Assembly: GCF_017114985.1 (NCBI RefSeq)
Contig: NZ_JABXKP010000097.1
Location: forward strand, 1-64,000
Length of the DNA stretch: 64,000 bases
From: Nostoc sp. JL33
Lineage (GTDB): Bacteria > Cyanobacteriota > Cyanobacteriia > Cyanobacteriales > Nostocaceae
Direction of reading: 5' to 3'
Positions 43,098 through 51,520 of the stretch are shown piece by piece (the first letter of the stretch is position 1; each line of letters begins with the position of its first letter). The notes under the pieces were generated by a model, which was given only the letters and a program-made list of their open reading frames with translations, had not been told where the DNA came from and searched no databases. The position numbers and the translations under genes were made by a program.

Positions 43098-44138
43098 ATG
43101 GCTACGAAAATTCCTGTCACAGTAATTACAGGCTTCTTAGGTAGTGGAAAAACCAGCCTAATTCGCCACCTGCTACAAAACAACCAAGGACGCCGCATTG
43201 CCGTTTTAGTCAACGAATTTGGCGAACTCGGTATTGATGGCGAATTGTTAAAATCCTGTCAAATTTGCCCGGAAGATGGTGAGGGCGACAGTAATATCTT
43301 TGAATTAACCAACGGCTGCTTATGCTGCACCGTGCAGGAAGAGTTTTACCCGATGATGCAAGAGTTAATCAAGCGGCGGGATAGCATCGACTGCATTTTG
43401 ATTGAAACCTCTGGTTTAGCTTTACCTAAACCACTGATTAAGGCTTTTCGCTGGCAGGAAATTCGCAACGCCGCCACTGTCGATGCTGTGATTACCGTGG
43501 TAGATTGTGCGGCGGTAGCGGCAGGGACATTTGCTAGCGATCCAGAGGCGATCGCAGCCCAGCGCCAAGCAGATGATAATCTAGAACACGAAACACCCTT
43601 GCAAGAACTGTTTGAAGACCAACTTGCTTGTGCAGACTTAGTAGTATTAAATAAAATTGACTTGGTAGATGCCGAGACAAAAGCCAGAGTTGAGGAATTG
43701 ATTAAGCAAGAATTGCCCAGAGTGGTGAAGATTGTCGAGAGCGATTGTTCTCAACTAGACGCATCTATATTATTAGGATTCCAAGCCGCAGTGGAAGACA
43801 ATTTAGATTCTCGTCCCAGTCATCACGATACCGAAGAAGACCACAATCACGACGAGGAAGTTACCTCAACTAATTTAATTTTGGATCGTACCTTTGACCC
43901 TGAAAAGTTGCAACAGCAATTGCAAACATTGGCACAACAACAAGAAATTTACCGAATTAAAGGCTTTGTCGCAGTGCCAAATAAATCTATGCGTTTAGTG
44001 ATGCAGGGCGTGGGAACCCGATTTGATAAATTTTACGATCGCCCCTGGAAACCAGAAGAGGCCAGGCAAACGCGCTTAGTTTTCATCGGTCGTGATTTGA
44101 ATTCCTCAGAAATCGAATCCCAACTTGTAGCTTTATAA
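43098..44138 (+). CDS. CobW/COG0523 metallochaperone GTPase
   Basis: 346-aa G3E-family GTPase that delivers metal to target enzymes. GFLGSGKTSL (residues 12-21) is the P-loop, GCLCCT (near 72) the metal-binding CxCC, IETSGLALP the switch region and NKIDLV (near 184) the base-specificity motif. A His/Asp-rich linker (HHDTEEDHNHDEE, near 245) is a typical metal-binding stretch, and the C-terminal CobW_C domain follows. ATG 43098 gives the common MATKIPVTV start; the GTG 12 codons upstream is weaker. Metal (Zn or Co) unknown; I found no convincing Zur box upstream. Confidence 0.9.
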   Translation: MATKIPVTVITGFLGSGKTSLIRHLLQNNQGRRIAVLVNEFGELGIDGELLKSCQICPEDGEGDSNIFELTNGCLCCTVQEEFYPMMQELIKRRDSIDCILIETSGLALPKPLIKAFRWQEIRNAATVDAVITVVDCAAVAAGTFASDPEAIAAQRQADDNLEHETPLQELFEDQLACADLVVLNKIDLVDAETKARVEELIKQELPRVVKIVESDCSQLDASILLGFQAAVEDNLDSRPSHHDTEEDHNHDEEVTSTNLILDRTFDPEKLQQQLQTLAQQQEIYRIKGFVAVPNKSMRLVMQGVGTRFDKFYDRPWKPEEARQTRLVFIGRDLNSSEIESQLVAL

Positions 44139-44154
44139 GTTGAGAGTTAGGAGA

Positions 44155-44201
44155 GACGCGATTAATCGCGTCTGTATAGGAGAGACGCGATTAATCGCGT
44201 C
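44155..44201. repeat. two copies of palindrome GACGCGATTAATCGCGTC
   Basis: Perfect 18-bp palindromes at 44155-44172 and 44184-44201, each in the context AGGAGA..TGTA, 29 bases apart. Placed right after the CobW gene stop. Confidence 0.95.
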
Positions 44202-44370
44202 TGTACAAGAGTTATTAATAACTACTTAATTGGAAAACTTAGAGACAATGCTAATAACTTAAAATTCTTAATTTATTACTCTTAATTTCTAACTTGTTTC
44301 TTTTAACTCATAATAACTCATAACTTATCACTTCTAACTGATAACTTTTCATTCTTCACTTGAGAAAATT

Positions 44371-44850
44371 ATGACGATATCCCAACTATTTAACGTTGCA
44401 AATCTTTTTGTATTGCCATTTTGGGCGTTGATGATTTTATTGCCAAACTGGAAAGTTACACGGCAGATAATGTCATCATATCTACCTTTTCTGCTGTTAG
44501 CTGGGGCATATTTGTATTTGTTTATCAACAGCATTACGCCAGAAAATGCCCAAGCTTTATCGAATCCCCAATTAGCTGATATTGCGCGGTTTTTTGCAGA
44601 TGAAACAGCTGCTGCAACAGGTTGGATTCATTTTTTAGTGATGGATTTATTCGTCGGTCGCTGGATTTATTGGGAAGGGCAAAAAACAGGTATTTGGACA
44701 ATTCACTCTCTGGCTTTATCTTTGTTCGCTGGGCCTTTAGGATTACTGTCTCACATCTTGACTGACTGGATTGCTAAGGCATTTTTCCCGAAGTTCCAGC
44801 AGAATCAAACGGCGACGGTAGCAGAACAAAAAGTATCACCTGGTACATAG
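44371..44850 (+). CDS. ABA4-like (DUF4281) membrane protein
   Basis: 159 aa with four membrane helices (LFVLPFWALMILLPNW, YLPFLLLAGAYLYLFI, GWIHFLVMDLFVGRWIYW, LALSLFAGPLGLLSHIL). Homologues include plant ABA4, required for neoxanthin formation in plastids; cyanobacteria do not make neoxanthin, so the function here is open, perhaps carotenoid related. WIHFLVMDLFVGRWIYWEG is the conserved core. It follows the CobW gene after 232 bases containing repeats; strong hairpin right after the stop. Confidence 0.85.
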   Translation: MTISQLFNVANLFVLPFWALMILLPNWKVTRQIMSSYLPFLLLAGAYLYLFINSITPENAQALSNPQLADIARFFADETAAATGWIHFLVMDLFVGRWIYWEGQKTGIWTIHSLALSLFAGPLGLLSHILTDWIAKAFFPKFQQNQTATVAEQKVSPGT

Positions 44851-44854
44851 TATT

Positions 44855-44878
44855 AGGGGCGCACATCTGTGCGCCCCT
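44855..44878. terminator. perfect hairpin after ABA4-like gene
   Basis: AGGGGCGCACA and TGTGCGCCCCT form an 11-bp perfect stem with a 2-base loop, beginning 4 bases after the stop. Same core as a common Nostoc repeat; probably works as terminator for both sides. Confidence 0.8.
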
Positions 44879-44948
44879 ACCTTATTAGATAAATTGATAA
44901 TGGATAATCAGTTTACTCACATTCCCAATTACCTGATTTGAAAATCAA

Positions 44949-45164
44949 TTAAGTGTTGTCGTGTCTATAGTTGGCATCTAACCAACAGCGTGGTAGAACT
45001 TCACCTGAAGGAAAAACGAGATTTTCTTTTTTAAAAGTCTCAGTTTGCTGTTCTTCTTGACCTTCTTGGTCTTTTGCGTGAACAACATCAGTATTCGGGT
45101 CAAGTAATTCCTGAATTTCAACAATTTCTATCAATTCGCCACTATCTTTGACTTGTAAAAGCAT
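44949..45164 (-). CDS. small conserved cyanobacterial protein
   Basis: 71 aa starting MLLQVKDSGELIEIVEIQEL. The C-terminus FPSGEVLPRCWLDANYRH is the conserved signature of this small family as I remember it, while the middle is acidic and variable. No membrane helix. ATG 45164 has GGAG 9 bases upstream; the frame continues 21 codons upstream without a site. Function unknown. Tail of a codirectional minus-strand group starting at moaC, though gaps are large. Confidence 0.7.
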   Translation of the reverse strand: MLLQVKDSGELIEIVEIQELLDPNTDVVHAKDQEGQEEQQTETFKKENLVFPSGEVLPRCWLDANYRHDNT

Positions 45165-45278
45165 GTAAATTGCTCCAAGAATGTTTGCATGAAAGCTGAA
45201 AGTAAGTTTCAAGATAAACTCACTCACATCTCAACCGATTCATCAGGCTGAGATTCCTTAATTCATAAAGGAATTTTT

Positions 45279-45330
45279 ACCACAGATGCACACATAAATT
45301 ACACGGGATTGATCTGTGTGTATCTGTGGT
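45279..45330. repeat. ACCACAGATGCACACA inverted repeat
   Basis: ACCACAGATGCACACA (45279-45294) faces TGTGTGTATCTGTGGT (45315-45330), 15 of 16 pairs plus one G-T. Dispersed Nostoc palindrome or terminator of the DUF3181 gene on the minus strand. Confidence 0.6.
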
Positions 45331-45451
45331 TTTCGTTTTTATAAAAATGACACAGGAAAGAAATCCTCAATTCAGCATCTCAAATCTAAAATTGAATCAG
45401 AAAATGCTGACTAAGAAAATTCTTTAATTCAAATAATCTTAGTTTTAGCGG

Positions 45452-45760
45452 TTAGATTTCGCGTTGATATTTTTCCAAAATATCTACTAAGTTTACCTGG
45501 CATTGTAGCGGTAGTAAATCGATTAAAGGAACTTCATGTTTACCGCCACCAATTTTCACTGGAATTGATCCCAAGACTTTTATAACTTGGTCTTCATTTA
45601 CAGCTTTGGAAGTAATTAAGGGATATAACTGTTCAGCAACAACGGTATGCAGTTTGGCATTAGATAAATAAAGATGCCATTTGGCAATGTCCATGTAGAC
45701 ACTTTCGCCAATTTCAGCTGCTAGGGCTTCCAGTAGTTCTGTGGTGTTAGTCTTAGCCAT
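45452..45760 (-). CDS. DUF3181 family protein
   Basis: 102 aa, small, soluble. Pattern MAKTNTTELLEALAAEIGE then VYMDIAKWHLYLSNAKLH and the conserved PLIDLLPLQCQVNLVDILE tail identifies the cyanobacterial/plastid DUF3181 family. Function unknown. Follows the 2TM gene after 119 bases on the same strand. Confidence 0.85.
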   Translation of the reverse strand: MAKTNTTELLEALAAEIGESVYMDIAKWHLYLSNAKLHTVVAEQLYPLITSKAVNEDQVIKVLGSIPVKIGGGKHEVPLIDLLPLQCQVNLVDILEKYQREI

Positions 45761-45879
45761 AAAAATAACCCTACATTAAGAAAGAGTGCGAAATCTCAAA
45801 CTTTTTTCGATTATCGCTCAATTAACAGGCTGATTCTACTACCACAGGTTACAATCGCCCCAGCACCAGTAATCCGTCT

Positions 45880-46137
45880 TCAGGTGGATTTTGGTGGAAT
45901 TTCGCTGTAGTTAGCGATCGCACTAATATAAATTAGATGCACCAACAATATTCCTGTCCAACTTAAAGTCACCAAAGGCAGCCACTCCCAGGTAGTGCCT
46001 TTTAAGTTGTGGAAAAACCACAACCCGGAATTAATACTAGCAGCGATCGCCACATGGATGGCAAAATTCATCCGGTCATCTATCTTGCGGTAATCAGGGT
46101 CTTTGCGATCGGGTTTGCGAGGCCAACGAGGAGGCAT
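45880..46137 (-). CDS. 2TM-domain membrane protein
   Basis: 85 aa. A basic N-terminus (PPRWPRKPDRKDPDYRKIDDR) is followed by two helices (MNFAIHVAIAASINSGLWFF and WLPLVTLSWTGILLVHLIYI) in the pattern of the 2TM domain (PF13239-like), often found alone or joined to histidine kinases. Here it stands alone. Function unknown. Confidence 0.75.
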   Translation of the reverse strand: MPPRWPRKPDRKDPDYRKIDDRMNFAIHVAIAASINSGLWFFHNLKGTTWEWLPLVTLSWTGILLVHLIYISAIANYSEIPPKST

Positions 46138-46270
46138 AAATATTTGTTACAGATTTAAATACACCCTATTCATTCTAAGGTTTTTGTGGCAGTGGTTGCT
46201 ATTAGACCCTGACAACCAGTCATAATCGAAATAATAACTAATGCCCAGCAAGGAGCTTAATTTTGAATTG

Positions 46271-46780
46271 TTATTGCTCTGGCGGTGAATAATCTCCTGA
46301 TTTACCGCCACTCTTACTAATTAAACGAATTGATTCAATTTGAATCGACTTTTCTAAGGCTTTTGCCATATCGTATAAAGTCAGGGCAGCCACAGAAACG
46401 GCAGTTAAGGCTTCCATCTCTACACCAGTTTCAGCTTTGGTTTTGACTGTGGCTTGAATTTGATAACCAGGTAGTTGGGGATCGGGTATAATTTCGACTG
46501 CGATTTTTTGCAAAGGCAACGGATGACACAGAGGAATTAAAGTAGCTGTTTGCTTGGCTGCCATAATTCCAGCCAATCTTGCAGTTGCCAACACATCCCC
46601 TTTTGGGACATTCCCGGCTTGAATGGCAGCAAAGGTAGCTGGCAGCATCCGCACATTGGCCGCGGCTACTGCTTGGCGGATGGTGGGTGCTTTATCAGAC
46701 ACATCTACCATCTGTGCCTGTCCTTGGCGATCTAGATGGGTTAAGTTGGCAAAATTAGATGGAAAATTATCTTGCGCCAT
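46271..46780 (-). CDS. moaC: cyclic pyranopterin monophosphate synthase accessory protein MoaC
   Basis: 169 aa. Acts after MoaA in molybdenum cofactor synthesis to form cyclic pyranopterin monophosphate. [12 protein letters not shown] near residue 78, [22 protein letters not shown] near 117 and [12 protein letters not shown] at the end are the family's active-site segments. Cofactor is needed for nitrate reductase among others. First gene of a codirectional minus run; starts 34 bases from tRNA-Arg. Confidence 0.95.
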   Translation of the reverse strand: MAQDNFPSNFANLTHLDRQGQAQMVDVSDKAPTIRQAVAAANVRMLPATFAAIQAGNVPKGDVLATARLAGIMAAKQTATLIPLCHPLPLQKIAVEIIPDPQLPGYQIQATVKTKAETGVEMEALTAVSVAALTLYDMAKALEKSIQIESIRLISKSGGKSGDYSPPEQ

Positions 46781-46814
46781 TTGGTTAGAAGGTGTTAATA
46801 TAGATTGTCGGTGA

Positions 46815-46888
46815 GGGCGTGTAGCTCAGTGGACTAGAGCACGTGGCTACGGACCACGGTGTCGGGGGTTCGAATCCCTCCTCGCCCG
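46815..46888 (+). tRNA. trnR-ACG: tRNA-Arg(ACG)
   Basis: 74 bases: GGGCGTG acceptor strand, D arm AGCTCAGTGGACTAGAGC, anticodon stem CGTGG/CCACG around CTACGGA (anticodon ACG), T arm GGGGGTTCGAATCCCTC and CTCGCCC plus G discriminator. One T-T mismatch in the acceptor stem. CCA not encoded. T run follows directly. Confidence 0.97.
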
Positions 46889-46908
46889 TTTTTAAAAGTT
46901 AAGAGTTG

Positions 46909-46950
46909 AAAGTTAGGAGTGAGGAATTAAAGTTCCTCACTCCTAACTTT
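46909..46950. terminator. perfect 18-bp hairpin between tRNA-Arg and MFS gene
   Basis: AAAGTTAGGAGTGAGGAA (46909-46926) and TTCCTCACTCCTAACTTT (46933-46950) pair fully around TTAAAG. It can end transcription from both sides and includes the last seven codons of the MFS gene. Confidence 0.8.
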
Positions 46951-48201
46951 TAGATTGTTCAACGCATAGGCATCTGGAGCTAGACCTAGTGCAAAGCGCA
47001 GGGAGTTGGATAGGTTTTTGCTCGACTGGGTGAGGAAGATGACAAGTGCAACAGAAGTGATTACAGCACCGTAGCCAAACATATTGCGGTAGCCGACTTG
47101 TTCGGCGATGATACCCAGAATAGGAGCAGCGATCGCAATTCCCAGGTCAAGTCCAGCTATGCATATAGCAAAAATTTGCCCCCGTTCTTGCGGCAGTGAG
47201 CGGTCTGCCATCATTGTGATCATCATCGAGATGAGTGTACCACCACCAGCACCTTCAGCGATCGCAGCCAGTAAGAAAAACATCGCGCTGTGAGCCTGCC
47301 ACAGCAGTATTAACGCTAAAAGGTAGCAAAAAATACCAAAGGTAATAAACAAACCACGACCAAAGCGATCGCTTGCCTTCCCAGCAAACACCCTGATACT
47401 AAAACTAGAAATTGCCGAAGCTGTAAAAAACAGTCCGCCATTGAAGTCCACATCAGTGGATTTGAGGTATAACGACACAAAGGTATGTACAGCACCGAGG
47501 GATAAACCAACCAACAACATAACTATAGTTGGAACTTTTACCCGTGGACTGCCCAAAATTTGCCAAAAGTTGCGTAGGCGTAGCCCGTCGTAGACATCGT
47601 TTCCCTCTGTTTGCTGTTGTGCCTGCACTGGCGGATTAGTAACTTGTACAATCCCCAAAAGAGCGACAAAACCCAATTCAGCCGATAACAGAAATAATAT
47701 CCCGTAACCACTTGTAGCTTCTAAATACCCACCCAAGGCAGGGCCAATTGCTAAACCCAGAGGAGTTGCTAAGGTCATGTAACCAATGATTTCGCCACGA
47801 GTTTCGGCGGGAGCTAAATCTGCGATTAAGGCACTGTAGCCAGTGGCAAAAGCGGCAACACTAATGCCGTGAAAAATCCGCACCAGGATCAACAGCCCAA
47901 GAGATTGGGTTGCCAAGTAACCAAAGGGTGCGATCGCAGCTACTATCGTACCAATCAACAAAACAATTTTTCGACCACGTTCATCGGCTAACCGTCCCAG
48001 CATCGGGCGAGATAGCAATAACCCAATGGCGAAACTGCCCATCACAATCCCAATTTCTTGCTTGCTTGCGCCCACATCATCGATGTAAAGCGGTAGGGTT
48101 GGTAAGAGCGAAGCTATGCTCGACCAGAATAATAAACCTGCTGTAAATAAAACAAGCAGGCTGCGCCGCAGTTCGGCGTTAAAGGTATTAAATGCTTTCA
48201 A
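46927..48201 (-). CDS. MFS transporter, multidrug-efflux type
   Basis: 424 aa, twelve membrane helices. The signature GRLADERGRKIVLLIGT between helices 2 and 3 and SDRFGRG in the second half are the MFS A motifs. It resembles the drug/H+ antiporter group. The central loop (NDVYDGLRLRNF) is encoded by a dispersed 28-bp repeat, and the last residues KVRSEEL come from a palindromic repeat, so two pieces of mobile-type DNA have been incorporated in frame. Substrate unknown. Confidence 0.88.
   Translation of the reverse strand: MKAFNTFNAELRRSLLVLFTAGLLFWSSIASLLPTLPLYIDDVGASKQEIGIVMGSFAIGLLLSRPMLGRLADERGRKIVLLIGTIVAAIAPFGYLATQSLGLLILVRIFHGISVAAFATGYSALIADLAPAETRGEIIGYMTLATPLGLAIGPALGGYLEATSGYGILFLLSAELGFVALLGIVQVTNPPVQAQQQTEGNDVYDGLRLRNFWQILGSPRVKVPTIVMLLVGLSLGAVHTFVSLYLKSTDVDFNGGLFFTASAISSFSIRVFAGKASDRFGRGLFITFGIFCYLLALILLWQAHSAMFFLLAAIAEGAGGGTLISMMITMMADRSLPQERGQIFAICIAGLDLGIAIAAPILGIIAEQVGYRNMFGYGAVITSVALVIFLTQSSKNLSNSLRFALGLAPDAYALNNLKVRSEEL
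47572..47599. repeat. 28-bp dispersed repeat inside the MFS coding sequence
   Basis: Exact inverse of 16705-16732. Translated in the MFS frame it gives DVYDGLRLR in the cytoplasmic loop between the two six-helix halves. Confidence 0.95.
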
Positions 48202-48234
48202 GGTAGATGCAATTTAATGAGTTTTTATCAATAG

Positions 48235-48262
48235 TTGGGAGTTAGGAGTTGGGAGTTAGGAG
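48235..48262. repeat. heptamer tandem repeat TTGGGAG/TTAGGAG
   Basis: Four alternating 7-bp units in the spacer between the MFS and glycosyltransferase genes. Typical short tandem repeat of Nostocales. Confidence 0.9.
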
Positions 48263-48322
48263 TAAACCAATATTTACTCTTGACTTTTTACTTATGCCCA
48301 ATGCCCAATAACTATTGTTACG

Positions 48323-49336
48323 TTACTTAACATTTTTTGCTACCACCTCTCGCACGCGATAGATAGGCCGTCCTTGGGATTCATGGTATGTACGCATCAG
48401 CAATTCTGCCAGAAGACCGAAGCAAAACAACTGAACTCCAGTTACTAGTAGGAGAACTGCTAAAATCAGCAAAGGGCGATTGCCAATCATTTCACCGAAA
48501 GCTAATTTGACGAAAGTTAAGTAAATTCCGATCGCTGTCCCTGAAATCATTGAAATCAAGCCCAACAGCCCAAAAACGTGCATTGGGCGGGTGAGGAATT
48601 TTTTCATAAACAGAATCGTTAACAAATCCATCAACACCCGGAATGTCCGCCAAATCCCATATTTACTGCGACCAAAGCGACGGGCGTGATGACGCACGGG
48701 TACTTCAGTAATTCTAGCTCCTTCTATGTACGCCAAAGCAGGTAAAAATCGGTGTAGTTCCCCGTAGAGGTTCATATCTGCCAACAGTTCTGCACGATAG
48801 GCTTTCAGCGAACAACCATAGTCATGAATATTCACGCTAGTGGTATGGCGAATTAGCCAATTGGCAATTTTGGAAGGAAGTAACCGATTTACGGCACCGT
48901 CTTGGCGTTTTTGCCGCCAACCACTCACCAAATCGTAACCCTCGTCCAGCTTTGCTAATAACATGGGGATATCAGCTGGATCATTCTGGAGGTCAGCATC
49001 TAAAGTGACGATCGCTTTACCGGCTGCATAATAAAATCCAGCAGCCATAGCCGCAGTTTGTCCGTAGTTGCGACGCAAAATCACCGCCTTTAAATCAGTG
49101 CGGATTTGCGCTTCTTGCTTGAGAAAATCCCCGGAACCATCTGTAGAACCATCATCCACACAAATGATTTCATAATTTATCTGACTAGAGGATAAAGTAG
49201 AGGCGATCGCTTCTAATAAAAGCGGCAAACTTTCCACCTCGTTATGTATCGGCACCACCACCGAAACATCTGGGACAATTGCTGAAATCGCTCCATTTTC
49301 CTCAGTCAACCCTTCATAAACCAAGCCACTCCTCAT
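48323..49336 (-). CDS. GtrB/DPM1-like glycosyltransferase (GT2) with two membrane helices
   Basis: 337 aa. GT2 domain: VVVPIHNEVESLPLLLEAI at residue 25, VDDGSTDGSGDF near 60 and DADLQNDPADIPML near 110 (DxD). QXXRW-like RRFGRSKYGIWRTF is followed by two C-terminal helices (VFGLLGLISMISGTAIGIYL and LLILAVLLLVTGVQLFCFG). Such enzymes transfer a sugar from a nucleotide donor to undecaprenyl or dolichyl phosphate. Starts 14 bases after the C40 peptidase stop on the same strand, so probably in one transcript with it. Confidence 0.9.
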   Translation of the reverse strand: MRSGLVYEGLTEENGAISAIVPDVSVVVPIHNEVESLPLLLEAIASTLSSSQINYEIICVDDGSTDGSGDFLKQEAQIRTDLKAVILRRNYGQTAAMAAGFYYAAGKAIVTLDADLQNDPADIPMLLAKLDEGYDLVSGWRQKRQDGAVNRLLPSKIANWLIRHTTSVNIHDYGCSLKAYRAELLADMNLYGELHRFLPALAYIEGARITEVPVRHHARRFGRSKYGIWRTFRVLMDLLTILFMKKFLTRPMHVFGLLGLISMISGTAIGIYLTFVKLAFGEMIGNRPLLILAVLLLVTGVQLFCFGLLAELLMRTYHESQGRPIYRVREVVAKNVK

Positions 49337-49350
49337 ATTCCTCTGCGCCC

Positions 49351-50055
49351 TCAGCGTCTCTGTGGTTCGTAACTCTTAAAAACTCTACCCGCACCTCGCA
49401 GCTGCTGATAGTACGACTGACTAACCGCATCTCCCTGTTCCGAGAGAATATCAATCCCAATCCCATCGCGTCCCTGATCTTTCCCAGAACTATGGATGTA
49501 ATAACCATCCCCCAAATAAAGCCCGACATGGGTTGCTTTTTGGCTAGTTCCAAAAAATACCAGATCCCCGGCTGCTAATTCTGCAATAGTAATTGGTTGG
49601 GTGAATCCTTCCTGTTGATAGGCATCTCTAGGTAGCCAAATACCCACCGAAGCAAAGGCCGCCTGCATCAACCCAGAACAGTCGTAATTTGGCCCAACCG
49701 TACCACCCCAAAGGTAATAATTTGATTGTTGCATCGCTTTTTCGGTAAAGGCGATCACCTTTGTTAGGAGTTTTTTAATCTCAGATTCAGAAAATGTTGC
49801 AGCCTGATAAGGTACAGTAGCAGATTGTAATGAATCAAAATCGCAAACGGATAGCCATCCAGAATAGTCATCTTCACACAAATACACCTCAACCACTGAA
49901 TTTTGATGATTTGATGTTACCCACAAATATCGCCCAGATGCGGCTTGAGTTGCCAAGCGTGTACATTCAGGAGAATCATATAAGTTCAGGTCAGCTAGAC
50001 ACTGATACTCCCCTGATTTGGGGTTTGGGATTTGGGATTTTAGATTATAGGACAT
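49351..50055 (-). CDS. NlpC/P60 gamma-D-glutamyl-diamino-acid endopeptidase
   Basis: 234 aa; cuts D-Glu-diaminopimelate bonds of cell-wall peptides, as shown for the Nostoc/Anabaena proteins (NpPCP, AvPCP) I recall. Catalytic Cys126 is in YDCSGLMQ, His176 in THVGLYLG and His188 in YYIHSSG, the same numbers as in those structures. An SH3b domain precedes (LYDSPECTRLATQAASGRYLWV). No signal peptide, so a role in recycling cytosolic wall peptides is likely. The N-terminal KSQIPNPKSG is coded by an aatcccaaatccc heptamer repeat. Start codon only 10 bases from the divergent gene. Confidence 0.92.
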   Translation of the reverse strand: MSYNLKSQIPNPKSGEYQCLADLNLYDSPECTRLATQAASGRYLWVTSNHQNSVVEVYLCEDDYSGWLSVCDFDSLQSATVPYQAATFSESEIKKLLTKVIAFTEKAMQQSNYYLWGGTVGPNYDCSGLMQAAFASVGIWLPRDAYQQEGFTQPITIAELAAGDLVFFGTSQKATHVGLYLGDGYYIHSSGKDQGRDGIGIDILSEQGDAVSQSYYQQLRGAGRVFKSYEPQRR

Positions 50056-50065
50056 TATTTAGAGA

Positions 50066-51001
50066 ATGATTTTTTTTAATAAAGACGAGCAACTCGAAAA
50101 TCTTGGGTTAGGCATTTTAGATGCAACTTGGGCAGCATTTCCGACCTTAGCCCGTAATCAAATTGCCTTGACTTGGGTTGTTTACGATCCACCAGTGCTA
50201 GTAAATACTGGTGGTGCGCTGACTCCCAACGCTTTTTGGGATCATCCAGTTCGTGGTTTTACTTATCGTGGTGTTGAGCGGATTTATCCCGCCAGTGTAG
50301 TCAAGCTATTTTACCTGGTGGCGGTAAACGAATGGTTAGAAAAAGGCATGATCCAGGAGACTTCCAAAGAGTTGGAGCGAGCCTTGCGGGATATGATTGT
50401 AGATTCAAGTAATGATGCTACCAGCTTGGTTGTGGATATTCTCAGTGGTACCACCTCAGGGCCAGAATTAGCAACCGGCCCCTTTGAAACCTGGAAATAT
50501 CAGCGTAATATTGTTAACCGTTATTACCAATCTTTGCATTGGGAAGAAATGCAGACGATTAACGTCTGTCAAAAAACTTGGGGTGATGGGCCCTATGGAC
50601 GAGAACGCGCGTTTGTGGGAGAGTTGCTGGAAAATCGTAATATGGTGACAACCAATGCGATCGCCAAGTTACTGCATAGTATTGTCGGTGGGGTGGCGGT
50701 TTCAAGTGGGCGATCGCAAGCGATGATGGCTTTGCTCAAACGTAGTCTCAACGATTTGCCCACTGACACCGAGGAAGATCAGATTACAGGTTTCTTAGGT
50801 GGTGGACTGGCTGAAAATGCTCAAATTTGGTCAAAAGCTGGTTGGACAAGCCAAGTTCGCCATGATGCTGCGTATATTGAGTTACCAGATCAGCGCCCCT
50901 ATCTCTTAGTGGTATTTACTGAAGGCAAAGCGCAGGCTAAGAGTCGGGCTATTTTGCCCTTTGTTTCTCAGCTAGTTGCTTCGGCGATCGCTAGTCTATA
51001 A
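50066..51001 (+). CDS. serine hydrolase, class A beta-lactamase-like
   Basis: 311 aa, penicillin-binding/beta-lactamase fold. Ser-x-x-Lys is YPASVVKLF (near residue 75), SxN is SSNDATS (near 112), and the KTG position reads SKAGWT (near 267). No signal peptide, so a cytosolic enzyme, unlike secreted beta-lactamases. Divergent from the C40 peptidase with 10 bases between start codons; the promoters must therefore lie inside the neighbour's reading frame. Together they may process cell-wall peptides, an inference from neighbourhood. Confidence 0.85.
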   Translation: MIFFNKDEQLENLGLGILDATWAAFPTLARNQIALTWVVYDPPVLVNTGGALTPNAFWDHPVRGFTYRGVERIYPASVVKLFYLVAVNEWLEKGMIQETSKELERALRDMIVDSSNDATSLVVDILSGTTSGPELATGPFETWKYQRNIVNRYYQSLHWEEMQTINVCQKTWGDGPYGRERAFVGELLENRNMVTTNAIAKLLHSIVGGVAVSSGRSQAMMALLKRSLNDLPTDTEEDQITGFLGGGLAENAQIWSKAGWTSQVRHDAAYIELPDQRPYLLVVFTEGKAQAKSRAILPFVSQLVASAIASL

Positions 51002-51006
51002 TTCTT

Positions 51007-51060
51007 CCTTCTCTACGAGACGCTACGCGTAGCTTGTCCTCCGCAGGAGTACGCGGTTCG
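51007..51060. repeat. uninterrupted CTACGAGACGCTACGCGTAG repeat
   Basis: 54-bp copy of the element that carries a MITE at 30787-30962; serves as the empty-site reference for that insertion. Ends AGGAGTACGCGGTTCG. Confidence 0.9.
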
Positions 51061-51301
51061 TGAAACAAGTAACTTGTTTACACCCAAAATTGTCTTTGTA
51101 ACCCCGTAGCGCTTGTTATAGCTATGGGATTTTGCATTGGTGGCGAAGTGCGATCGCTATAAACAGATGACTTGTTGAAAACGCCTCAAGTCCTTTTGTA
51201 TTCTGGTTTAAGGTAAATGTCGTTAAAGTGTCATTTCCCGACATCCAGGTGAAGATAGCTATTAGTGAATGTTAAAATTTCACTTTAACGGAGATCAAAC
51301 C

Positions 51302-51520
51302 ATGTCCGGTAATCAACGCGAAAAATATAACGGCTTTGAAATTCAAATCGAACAAACCCCAGTAGACAAGTTATCAGGTGAAACTTATTGGAAATTTGAA
51401 GCATGGCAAATCGGAGACAAAACGACAAACTTCATATCAAATGGTAAACAGTATGGAGGATATGAAGTAGCTTTAAATGAAGCAAAAAAAGCTATTGATC
51501 AAATACTTTTTCTACGATAA
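51302..51520 (+). CDS. small protein of unknown function
   Basis: 72 aa (MSGNQREKYNGFEIQIEQTP). Strand-rich, charged, no membrane part; the pattern FEIQIEQTP...WKFEAWQIGD and EVALNEAKKAIDQ looks like a small alpha/beta domain. GGAG is 10 bases before ATG 51302; a Met 11 codons upstream has none. Overlaps by 22 bases, tail to tail, the minus-strand micro-gene. Cyanobacterial orphan as far as I can tell. Confidence 0.65.
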   Translation: MSGNQREKYNGFEIQIEQTPVDKLSGETYWKFEAWQIGDKTTNFISNGKQYGGYEVALNEAKKAIDQILFLR

